A DNA stretch of 64,000 nucleotides from GCA-2746795 sp963747345. GTDB lineage: Bacteria > Chloroflexota > Anaerolineae > Promineifilales > Promineifilaceae. The DNA lies in the NCBI GenBank assembly GCA_963747345.1, contig CAVVFA010000002.1, positions 1 through 64,000 of the forward strand. Reading direction: 5' to 3'. The notes under the pieces were generated by a model that did not search any database, was not told the DNA's origin, and worked only from the letters and a program-made list of their open reading frames with translations. A program made the translations under genes and the position numbers. This document shows positions 55,702 through 63,535 of this stretch, piece after piece. Position 1 is the first letter of the stretch. Every line of letters starts with the position of its first letter.

Positions 55702-58167
55702 ATGAATAAGAATCCTCATAATCGCCCCACGATTGGTTTCCTATCAGCCGAAATGCATATTGGTTCATCCCGTTTGCTATGGACTGGTATTTTAGATGCA
55801 GCTATTGAGAAAAACGTGAATCTTATTTGTTTTAATGGCGGGTATCTTCTTACAGACAAATCTGATCAAGCAATGCGAAATATGGTTTATCAGCAGGTAG
55901 ATATTAACCAGATAGACGGATTGATTATCCGATCAGGTTTGATGAGCAAAGTGACCACAAACGAAGCAGCAGATTTTTATAAGTCATACCAAGCTATTCC
56001 ACTGGTAGAGTTGGGAGCATCTATTGAAAATGTTCCTACCGTGGAAATTAACGATAAGGAAGGCATGCAAGCCTTGTTGCTTCATCTCATTGAAAAACAT
56101 GGATACCGAAAATTCGCCTTTTTACGTGGCCCTGATAACCATCCCTATGCGCAGGAACGGTATCACGTTTTTTTAGACACACTACATGAGAAAGGGCTGG
56201 AAACAAATGAACGCCTCATTACCCCGCCAACAGGTTGGACCCAAGGGGCTAAGGCGATGTCGGTACTTTTGGATGAGCGTGACTTGCAGCCGGGACGAGA
56301 TTTTGAGGTGCTAGTGACTGTAAGTGATTTGTTGGCAGTTGAGGCTATTCGCATGATGGCCAAGCGTGGTATCCATGTGCCTGCAGATGTGGCTGTTACA
56401 GGATTTAATGATATTGAAGAAGGACGTTTGGCTGATCCACCACTGACGACAGTAGCACTCCCTTTTCATGAGCAGGGTTTGCAGTCTATGCAAACCCTGC
56501 TCGCTTGCCTGGCAGATGATTGTGAGCCACAAAACATTCTGCATTCTCGTTTACTAATACGCCAATCATGTGGTTGTCCATCCCTATCTGAAAAATTAGC
56601 GAAAATTGAATTATCTGGTGTTACTCATACCTCCACACCACAATCCCGCAGCCAAACTCAGGAGCAGATAGCTGCAGAGATTTTCCGTATTATTCCTAAT
56701 CGAGGTATTGCTACCACCTGGGCGAAACAAATGTTGGATGCCTTTTACAGTGAGCTAGATGGCATTGGAAACGGCCGTTTTCGCACCACGTTAGTGGGTA
56801 TGTTGCAGCAAGGTATCCTTGATAGCGATGAACCAGCAATCTGGCAAAATACTATTTCAATTATTCGCAGCGGTTTACTATCCACTCTATCAGGCGAGCA
56901 GCGTGAACGAGCGGAGGCTTTATGTGGACAAGCCAGAGTCGTCATCGGCGATGTTGTACATCGGACGCAAATTGCACGTCTGGTACAAGCCGAAAGACAA
57001 AGCGGCCTCTTACGTGACATTGGGCAGGCACTTATCACAACCTTTGATGTGGGTGGATTGGCGGATGTTTTGGCTGAACAACTCCTTGCGTTGAACATTC
57101 GCAGTGCCTATTTGGCATTGTATGGTGATCCAGATAATCCATTAGAAACATCACGACTGGTGCTTGCGTACACAGAAAACGGCCGTTTTGATTTGGGAGA
57201 AAACGGCCGTTGTTATCCTTCATCGCAATTATTGCCCCCTGATGTACTACCTGATCGTCGATTTACTTTGCTGGTCGAGCCATTGTTCTTTCAAGAAGAA
57301 CCCCTAGGGATCATCGTATTTGAAGTAGCGCCTCGGGATGGTGGTATTTATGAAGTGCTTCGTGGCCATATCAGCAGTGCGCTCAAAGGGGCGTTATTGA
57401 TTCAACAAATCCAAGAATCAAAAGGAGAATTGGAGAGACGCATTGACAATCGCACCAAGGAATTAAAATTACGAAACGCTGAACTAGAACGCTTTACCTA
57501 CACAGTATCGCATGATCTAAAAAGCCCGCTCATCACAATTCAAGGATTTCTCAGCTTTTTAGAAAAAGATGCGATCAACGGCAATATAGATCAGTTAAAA
57601 AAAGATATTGTCTACATCTCAAACGCTACTGTCCAAATGCGAACATTATTAGATGATTTACTTGAATTATCACGAATTGGTCGTGTCATCAATCCGCCTG
57701 AGGCTATTCTCTTAAACGACTTGATCAAGGAAGCGGTCTCGATAACTTCAGGACAAATTGAAGCGAAAAATGTTCAAATTATAGTCGAGCCAGATTTGCC
57801 AATTATTTATGGAGATCGGCTCCGTTTATTTGAAGTGATGCAAAACCTGATCGACAATGCGGTTAAATTTGTAGGTCAACAACCAAATCCTCGGATAGAA
57901 ATAGGCGCTATCTCAAAAGAGACTGAAATCTTGTGTTTTGTGCGTGATAATGGCGTTGGTATTAAGCCTCAATATCATGAAACGGTATTTGGTTTATTTG
58001 ATCGTCTCGATCCGTCAATTGAAGGAACAGGGATTGGATTAGCTTTAGTAAAGCAGATTATTGAGATACATAATGGCACTATCTGGGTTGAGTCGGCAGG
58101 TGACGGTAATGGTGCCACATTTTATTTCACACTGCCGATAGAAAACGGTCAAGAAAACAATCAATAG
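55702..58167 (+). CDS. Sensor histidine kinase with LacI-type ligand domain and GAF
   Basis: 821 residues from the ATG at 55702 (an in-frame GTG at 55687 is possible). It is collinear with the first 620 residues of the upstream hybrid sensor: PTIGFLSAEMHIGSSRLLWTGILDAA, FLRGPDNHPYAQERYHVFLDTLHEKGL, GFNDIEEGRLADPPLT, CGQARVVIGDVVHRTQIA and PPDVLPDRRFTLLVEPLFFQEEPLGI. After a coiled coil it has its own HisKA (YTVSHDLKSPLITIQGF) and HATPase (QNLIDNAVKF, VRDNGVGI, EGTGIGLALVKQI) of a different subtype. It lacks receiver and AraC parts and may therefore phosphorylate the receiver of sensor 1 or another regulator. Codon use is more AT-rich than in sensor 1. It has no frame breaks. Confidence 0.9.
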   Translation: MNKNPHNRPTIGFLSAEMHIGSSRLLWTGILDAAIEKNVNLICFNGGYLLTDKSDQAMRNMVYQQVDINQIDGLIIRSGLMSKVTTNEAADFYKSYQAIPLVELGASIENVPTVEINDKEGMQALLLHLIEKHGYRKFAFLRGPDNHPYAQERYHVFLDTLHEKGLETNERLITPPTGWTQGAKAMSVLLDERDLQPGRDFEVLVTVSDLLAVEAIRMMAKRGIHVPADVAVTGFNDIEEGRLADPPLTTVALPFHEQGLQSMQTLLACLADDCEPQNILHSRLLIRQSCGCPSLSEKLAKIELSGVTHTSTPQSRSQTQEQIAAEIFRIIPNRGIATTWAKQMLDAFYSELDGIGNGRFRTTLVGMLQQGILDSDEPAIWQNTISIIRSGLLSTLSGEQRERAEALCGQARVVIGDVVHRTQIARLVQAERQSGLLRDIGQALITTFDVGGLADVLAEQLLALNIRSAYLALYGDPDNPLETSRLVLAYTENGRFDLGENGRCYPSSQLLPPDVLPDRRFTLLVEPLFFQEEPLGIIVFEVAPRDGGIYEVLRGHISSALKGALLIQQIQESKGELERRIDNRTKELKLRNAELERFTYTVSHDLKSPLITIQGFLSFLEKDAINGNIDQLKKDIVYISNATVQMRTLLDDLLELSRIGRVINPPEAILLNDLIKEAVSITSGQIEAKNVQIIVEPDLPIIYGDRLRLFEVMQNLIDNAVKFVGQQPNPRIEIGAISKETEILCFVRDNGVGIKPQYHETVFGLFDRLDPSIEGTGIGLALVKQIIEIHNGTIWVESAGDGNGATFYFTLPIENGQENNQ

Positions 58168-58373
58168 CCCTCGCATAGTCGCGCGTTTTTTGTGCAATGA
58201 AAACGGCCGTTTTCTAACGTTTTTGTCTAACCCCTGTGCGTCATAGTCCAACTCCCTTCCGCTAGAATAATTAAGTACGAATGTTATATTCTCGGGCAGC
58301 AGCAAGCCTGATATGCTCTACCTTTTGTTTACGCCCTGAATACAACATTTGTGAAGCTAGAGGAGAAGTGGGA

Positions 58374-59375
58374 ATGACAACCAGTGCTAATGAGTCTGCA
58401 TCTAAAGAAATACAGGTGAACGGGGCCGGGAAAACGGCCGTTTTGCCCCCATCAACCTTTTCTACCCGTACTCGTGATAAGTGGCGGGCGGTCTGGCGGA
58501 ATCGTTCTTTATACCTCCTGATGGCGCCCACCCTCATCTACTTTGTGGTCTTCAAATATGGCCCGCTGTGGAACGCCCAAATCGCCTTCAAAGATTTTAA
58601 ACCCTTGTTAGGCGTGTGGGGCAGTCCCTGGGTTGGTTTGGAACACTTTGAAACCTTCATCAATTCCTTCTATTTCAGCCAACTGATGGTCAATACGATT
58701 TTCTTCAGCGTCGCCAAACTGGTCTTGGGGCTGCCTATCGCCGTCATCCTGGCGTTGATGCTGCACGAGATGATGCTCAAGCGGTTTCGCACGGTGGTAC
58801 AAACCTTTGTCTACCTGCCGCACTTCCTGTCCTGGGTCATCATGTTTGGTGTCTTGCTCATGCTGCTTTCCCCCAACAACGGCCTGATCAACAACATCAT
58901 CAAAGCTGCAGGTGGAGAACCCATTGCCTTTCTTACCTCGCCGGAATGGTTTCGGGCGGTGGTGGTTTTGTCTGACATTTGGAAGGAAACTGGCTGGAGT
59001 ACCATTATCTATCTGGCAGCACTGCTCTCCATCAGCCCGCATTTGTACGAAGCCGCCACTGTAGACGGTGCCAACCATTTTCAGCGCATCTGGCATATTT
59101 CGCTGCCCGGCATCATGTCGGTGATTGTTTTGGTAACGCTGCTGCGCCTGGGGCACATTTTAGACGCCGGCTTCAACCAGATATTTGTCCTGTATTCGGT
59201 TCCTGTTTACAGCGTGGGTGACATTATCGACACCTGGGTTTACCGGCAGGGTATTTTGCAATTTCAGTTTAGTCTGGCAACGGCCGTTGGCCTGTTCAAA
59301 GGCGTCATCGGTCTTGTGCTTATTGTTGGTGCCAACAAGCTCGCCAAACGCATCGCCGACCAAAGCCTGTTTTAG
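58374..59375 (+). CDS. CUT1 ABC sugar-importer permease (LplB/YteP-like)
   Basis: About 333 residues, starting after GAGGAGAAGTGGGA. An unusual hydrophilic N-terminus of about 45 residues (palindrome-encoded KTAVLPP) precedes six membrane helices of the binding-protein-dependent transport fold. The EAA loop that contacts the ATPase is EAATVDGANHFQRIWHISLPG. The FKYGPLWNAQIAFKDF start is typical of permeases for pectin-derived oligosaccharides. It forms an operon with the second permease and the binding protein. No ATPase gene is in the window; such systems often share a distant MsmX-like ATPase. Confidence 0.92.
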   Translation: MTTSANESASKEIQVNGAGKTAVLPPSTFSTRTRDKWRAVWRNRSLYLLMAPTLIYFVVFKYGPLWNAQIAFKDFKPLLGVWGSPWVGLEHFETFINSFYFSQLMVNTIFFSVAKLVLGLPIAVILALMLHEMMLKRFRTVVQTFVYLPHFLSWVIMFGVLLMLLSPNNGLINNIIKAAGGEPIAFLTSPEWFRAVVVLSDIWKETGWSTIIYLAALLSISPHLYEAATVDGANHFQRIWHISLPGIMSVIVLVTLLRLGHILDAGFNQIFVLYSVPVYSVGDIIDTWVYRQGILQFQFSLATAVGLFKGVIGLVLIVGANKLAKRIADQSLF

Positions 59376-59403
59376 GTAAAGCCGCCTAAGGAGCAAACTT
59401 ACC

Positions 59404-60282
59404 ATGCTGCAAAATAAAACACGCGACGTGATAACCTATCAAATAGTTCTGGCAGTGATCCTGGCGATTGTCTTGCTGCTCATCCTCATCCCCTTCTGGC
59501 AGGTCATCGTGACCGCCTTTGTGCCCTTGGATATTTACACCCAGCAAGGTATCCCGTTCTTTTTGAGTCCAACCGAATGGACCAGCGAAGCCTTCCGTCA
59601 ACTGCTCTCCCATCCCCTGTTTCCCCGAGCCATGTTAAACAGCGCCATTATTACCTTCGGCGGCACATTCATCAGCCTGATTCTGACGGTGCCCCTGGCT
59701 TATGGTCTTTCGAGCACGGGACTGCCCGGACGTAAGCTCATTCTGCTTTTCATTTTATTCACCTTCTTGTTCAATCCGGGACTGGTACCTACCTACTTAT
59801 TGGTCACCCGCTTGGGTCTCACCAACAACTTTCTTGCCGTGATCATGCCACCAGCCGTCAGTGTCTGGAATACCCTGATTATGATGAGCTTCTTTCAGGG
59901 ATTGCCTGATGAATTAAAAGAAGCAGCGCGTATGGATGGCGCCACTGAATTCCAGGTGCTCTTGAAAATTATCCTGCCCCTATCTAAACCTATCTTGCTC
60001 ACCATTGGCCTCTTCTATGCTGTCTATTTCTGGAACGAATTTTTTACACCGATTCTGTATCTGAACAGTAACGATCTGATGCCGCTGCCAGTATTGCTGC
60101 GTAATATTCTCATCTCTGCCAGTTTCAATGAATACGTAGAATACAACGCATTTAGTTCCACCTCTATCGACTCATTAAAAGCAGCCGGTGTGCTCATCAC
60201 TATGCTGCCCATGCTCCTGGTATATCCATGGATTCAGCGCTATTTCACCAAGGGAACGTTGGTCGGCGGCGTGAAAGAATAA
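59404..60282 (+). CDS. CUT1 ABC sugar-importer permease (LplC/YtcP-like)
   Basis: 292 residues with six helices; the start at 59404 follows AAGGAGCAAACTTACC, 28 bp after the first permease. The EAA motif reads KEAARMDGATEFQVLLKIILPLSKPIL. FPRAMLNSAIITFGGTFISLILTVPLAYGLS and the C-terminal YPWIQRYFTKGTLVGGVKE are characteristic of the YtcP/LplC branch. It pairs with the upstream permease to form the membrane channel for oligosaccharide uptake. Confidence 0.93.
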   Translation: MLQNKTRDVITYQIVLAVILAIVLLLILIPFWQVIVTAFVPLDIYTQQGIPFFLSPTEWTSEAFRQLLSHPLFPRAMLNSAIITFGGTFISLILTVPLAYGLSSTGLPGRKLILLFILFTFLFNPGLVPTYLLVTRLGLTNNFLAVIMPPAVSVWNTLIMMSFFQGLPDELKEAARMDGATEFQVLLKIILPLSKPILLTIGLFYAVYFWNEFFTPILYLNSNDLMPLPVLLRNILISASFNEYVEYNAFSSTSIDSLKAAGVLITMLPMLLVYPWIQRYFTKGTLVGGVKE

Positions 60283-60404
60283 CCATGTGCTGTTGAGTAA
60301 GCCGTTTGGGCTGAAGTGAGTTGGTCCAATCTGAAAGCCTCAAGTAGACGGTGAATGAACATCAAGTATTTTTATCAGTCAATTTTTTAATATAAGGAGA
60401 AAGA

Positions 60405-62249
60405 ATGATGAAGGGTAAAAAACGTGCAAACAAATTTGTCTTGTTTTTGTTGTTTTTGTTGATGGTCTCGATGGTGGCTTGTGCAAGTGGAGGAGCTGCT
60501 GAAGTTGATACCAGCCAGTTGGACGCAGCCCAAGACGTTGCTGCCAATGCCCAGGCCACGGCCCAGGCAGCGGTAGCTCAGTTAGAAGCCGCCGCCGCCG
60601 GAGATGAAGAGGCAAAAGCAGCCCTGGAAGCGCAGTTAGCAGAAGCGCAGACAAAGCTGGAAGAAGCTCAAAGCTCCGTGGCCGAAGCCGAAGCCGCCGC
60701 TGAAGCAGCTCAAGCTGAGGCAGATGCGATCGCAGAAGCGGAAGCCGCCGCTGCGACCGAACCGGTAGACATTGAATTATGGGCGTTGGCTACTGTCACA
60801 GAAGCCGGACCACCCCCCGACGACTGGGTGGCCTACGACATTATCCGCGATGAATTGGGCATTAATTTGACCTATGTCATCGTGCCCCCCGGCGAAGACG
60901 GCGAAGCGAAATTGAATGCCGCCGCCGCCGCCAACAATCTGCCCGACTTATTCCAGATGGTCAGCTCAACAGGCGATACCCGCGGCGCTCTGTACCGTTA
61001 CGCCAATTTGGGTTTGTTAGCACCCGTTGACGACATGATGCCCCTGATGCCGCAGCGCACTGAACTGCATTATAACGACCCGTTGGCGCTCAGCCTGTCT
61101 ACGTTTGTAGGCCAGCAGTTTGGCCTGCCGGAACCGCCACCTATTCCCCGGCGAGAAGGTCTGTTAATCCGCAAGGACTGGCTGGACAATCTGGGTCTGG
61201 AAACCCCGACCACGTTGGCCGAGTTGTATGAAGTCGCCGTCGCTTTTACGGAACAAGATCCGGATGGTAATGGCGAAAATGACACCTATGGCGTTGGTGG
61301 TTTTATCAATGGTCAGGGTATTGGCAACCGCTTTGACTGGGTTTTTGGTGGTTGGGGCGTGCCTGGTGTGTGGAACTTCGCGGAGACTGCTGAAGAATTT
61401 GACATGAATGTCTATGATGAGCGATATCCTGAAGCATTGGCTTATATGAAGAGTTTGGTGGATGCGGGCGCTATTGATCCTGACTGGCTGACTCTGAGCC
61501 GTGATGAGTTCCGTGCTAAATGGAAACAAGGTCAATTTGGCATCATGTGGGAAGACTTCGCCGCGTTGACGAATGAATCGAACTACACGCCGTTTGATGA
61601 AAACTTCCCGGATGCGGAATGGATTGCGCTGCCGGCCTTAACTGGGCCTGAAGGTGAAGCGGCCTATGGCGTTTATACCGGCCGTGGTCAAATCTTTGCA
61701 GTGTCGCAAGCGGCTGCTGATGAAGGTAAGCAGGAAAAAATCGCGCAGCTGTTGGAATGGATAGCTACAGATGGTTATTGGTTGATGGGTTTTGGTGAGG
61801 AAGGCGTTAATTACGTGATTGATGCCAATGGCGACATTTCTACCGAAGGACTGGACCCGGTAGAGGCGTATACTGCGCCGGAGCGCCAGCCGTTCACCCA
61901 ACTGCGTAATCAGTTGGTTTTCTACAACACCGAGGCTGAAATTCGGGCACGTTACCCCAGCTATGAAATAAGCAACGGCCGTACTATGTTACCCATGGAG
62001 TTCCTCGATTTCTTCCAGGCACAACCCTGGTTGGATGGTCGCGGTATTCAAGTGATTCTGCCGCCCGAAAATGCCGCTGACTTTGACCGCTATTACAACG
62101 AGGGTCAAATCCAGTTTGTGTTAGGCCAAAAGGCGTTGGACGATGCTAACTGGGCCGCTTATCTGGCTGGTCTGGATAGTTTGGGCGCTCAAGAGTACAT
62201 TGAATCGGCTAAAGCCGCTTTGATTGACGCCAGATTGTTAAGCGAGTAA
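60405..62249 (+). CDS. ABC sugar-binding lipoprotein with Ala/Glu coiled-coil spacer
   Basis: 614 residues; the ATG pair at 60405 follows AAGGAGAAAGA. A lipoprotein signal (LMVSMVACASGG, Cys near 26) is followed not by the binding fold but by about 90 residues of Ala/Glu/Gln-rich heptads (AQATAQAAVAQLEAAAAG, AQTKLEEAQSSVAEAEAAAE). After that the extracellular solute-binding domain begins (VDIELWALATVTEAGPPPDDW). LplA/YtcQ-type features are LPDLFQMVSSTGD, RREGLLIRKDWLDNLGLETPTTLAELYEVA and FTEQDPDGNGENDTYG. It should capture pectin or rhamnogalacturonan fragments. The coiled coil may lift the receptor through a thick envelope or oligomerise it. Confidence 0.92.
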   Translation: MMKGKKRANKFVLFLLFLLMVSMVACASGGAAEVDTSQLDAAQDVAANAQATAQAAVAQLEAAAAGDEEAKAALEAQLAEAQTKLEEAQSSVAEAEAAAEAAQAEADAIAEAEAAAATEPVDIELWALATVTEAGPPPDDWVAYDIIRDELGINLTYVIVPPGEDGEAKLNAAAAANNLPDLFQMVSSTGDTRGALYRYANLGLLAPVDDMMPLMPQRTELHYNDPLALSLSTFVGQQFGLPEPPPIPRREGLLIRKDWLDNLGLETPTTLAELYEVAVAFTEQDPDGNGENDTYGVGGFINGQGIGNRFDWVFGGWGVPGVWNFAETAEEFDMNVYDERYPEALAYMKSLVDAGAIDPDWLTLSRDEFRAKWKQGQFGIMWEDFAALTNESNYTPFDENFPDAEWIALPALTGPEGEAAYGVYTGRGQIFAVSQAAADEGKQEKIAQLLEWIATDGYWLMGFGEEGVNYVIDANGDISTEGLDPVEAYTAPERQPFTQLRNQLVFYNTEAEIRARYPSYEISNGRTMLPMEFLDFFQAQPWLDGRGIQVILPPENAADFDRYYNEGQIQFVLGQKALDDANWAAYLAGLDSLGAQEYIESAKAALIDARLLSE

Positions 62250-62276
62250 TTGAATTGATGGTTTAGGTTTTTTATT

Positions 62277-62315
62277 GGAGATTAGAGAGGAACGACCTGC
62301 TCTTCTCTAATCTCC
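62277..62315. repeat. GAGATTAGAG-type intergenic hairpin
   Basis: GGAGATTAGAG (62277-62287) and CTCTAATCTCC (62305-62315) are perfect 11-bp complements between the binding-protein gene and the GH105 gene. It shares GAGATT units with the hairpin at 32041-32100. Confidence 0.85.
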
Positions 62316-62377
62316 ACTCTCTAATTTCTCCCAACTGGAACTGGTTGAAGCATATCCTGAGAAGAAAGGATTTCGAG

Positions 62378-63524
62378 ATGGAACACCGCCTGCTAAGCCC
62401 TGCAATCCCCATTACTGAATCGCCCTGGTCACAGCGGATTGCTGACTCGGCGCTGGCTCGTTATGACATGGCGCAAAGCCGTTGGCATTACAAACATGGC
62501 TTGTTGTTTAAGGGGATTTATCACGTGTGGCAGAAAACGGGTAACGGCCGTTATTGGCAAGCCCTCGTCGCATTTGGGGATCGTTTTGTGGGGGATAGCG
62601 GGGAAATCGCCACCTATCGACCCGACGAATACAACATCGACAATATCAACGCAGGAAAAGTGCTGTTTCCGCTCTATCAGGAAACGGGAGAACAGCGTTA
62701 CCGCCTGGCAATGGACAGCTTGCGTGAGCAACTGCGCCACCATCCCCGCACCAACGAAGGCGGTTTCTGGCACAAACAAATCTACCCATACCAGATGTGG
62801 CTGGATGGCATCTACATGGGATCGGTGTTTTACGCCGAATATGCGGCGACTTTTGCCGAACCGGAAGCGTTTGACGATATTGCTTTCCAGTTCATAACGA
62901 TTGAAAAACATACCCGTGATCCCACAAACGGGTTTGCTCTACCACGCCTGGGACGAAAGCCGCCAGATGCCCTGGGCGGATCCGGTAACGGGCTGTTCGC
63001 CTCATTTTTGGAGCCGGGCGATTGGCTGGTATGTGATGGCAATTGTGGATGCGCTGGACGTGTTCCCGCCTGACCATCCTGCTTGCGCCGAATTTGTGGC
63101 GATATTAGAACGGACGTTAACGGCCGTTTCCCACTATCAAGACAAAGCCACTGGCCTTTGGTGGCAAATCCTCGATCAAGGAGACCGGGCTGGTAACTAT
63201 TTAGAAGCCTCTGGCACGAGCATGTTTGTGTATGCCATTGCCAAAGGCGTGCGCCATGGCTATTTGGATAAAAAGTGGCTGTCTGTGGCAAACCATGCCT
63301 TTGCCGGACTACTGACCCACCTGGTTACGATTGACGATAGGGGTCTGGTTGACTTGAACGGCATTTGTTCAACGGCTGGACTGGGTGGCGTGCCTTATCG
63401 GGATGGTTCGTTTGAGTATTATGTCAACGAACCCATCATTACGAATGATTTACACGGCGTGGGCGCTTTTCTGAACGCCGCCGTGGAAATGGAACTGGTT
63501 TTGGCAGAAACAGCCGAGCAGTGA
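62378..63524 (+). CDS. GH105 unsaturated glucuronyl/galacturonyl hydrolase (YteR-like), frame broken near 62935
   Basis: About 381 residues from the ATG at 62378 after AAAGGATTTC. The (alpha/alpha)6-barrel enzyme removes the unsaturated uronic acid from lyase-cut pectin or rhamnogalacturonan oligosaccharides. WHYKHGLLFKGIYHVWQ and YPYQMWLDGIYMGSVFYAEYA (catalytic Asp in WLDG) are in the first part. One extra T near 62935 breaks RDPTNG-LLYHAWDESRQMPWADP; the second frame continues GCSPHFWSRAIGWYVMAIVDAL and GLVDLNGICSTAGLGG to the end. No signal peptide is seen, so it acts in the cytoplasm on imported oligosaccharides, consistent with the ABC genes upstream. Confidence 0.9.
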
Positions 63525-63535
63525 GGATAACTACT

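Noticed and set aside
55565..55768. Leftward 67-codon frame overlapping the start of sensor 2
   Set aside because: It overlaps the well-supported N-terminus of the sensor on the other strand; no family was recognised and no ribosome binding site is clear. A remnant of an older gene at 55565-55690 cannot be excluded.
57202..57211. Palindrome copies as restriction-enzyme cloning scars or adapter sequence
   Set aside because: Copies are embedded in intact conserved genes at irregular distances with varying flanks, and near-matches exist; adapters would not do this.
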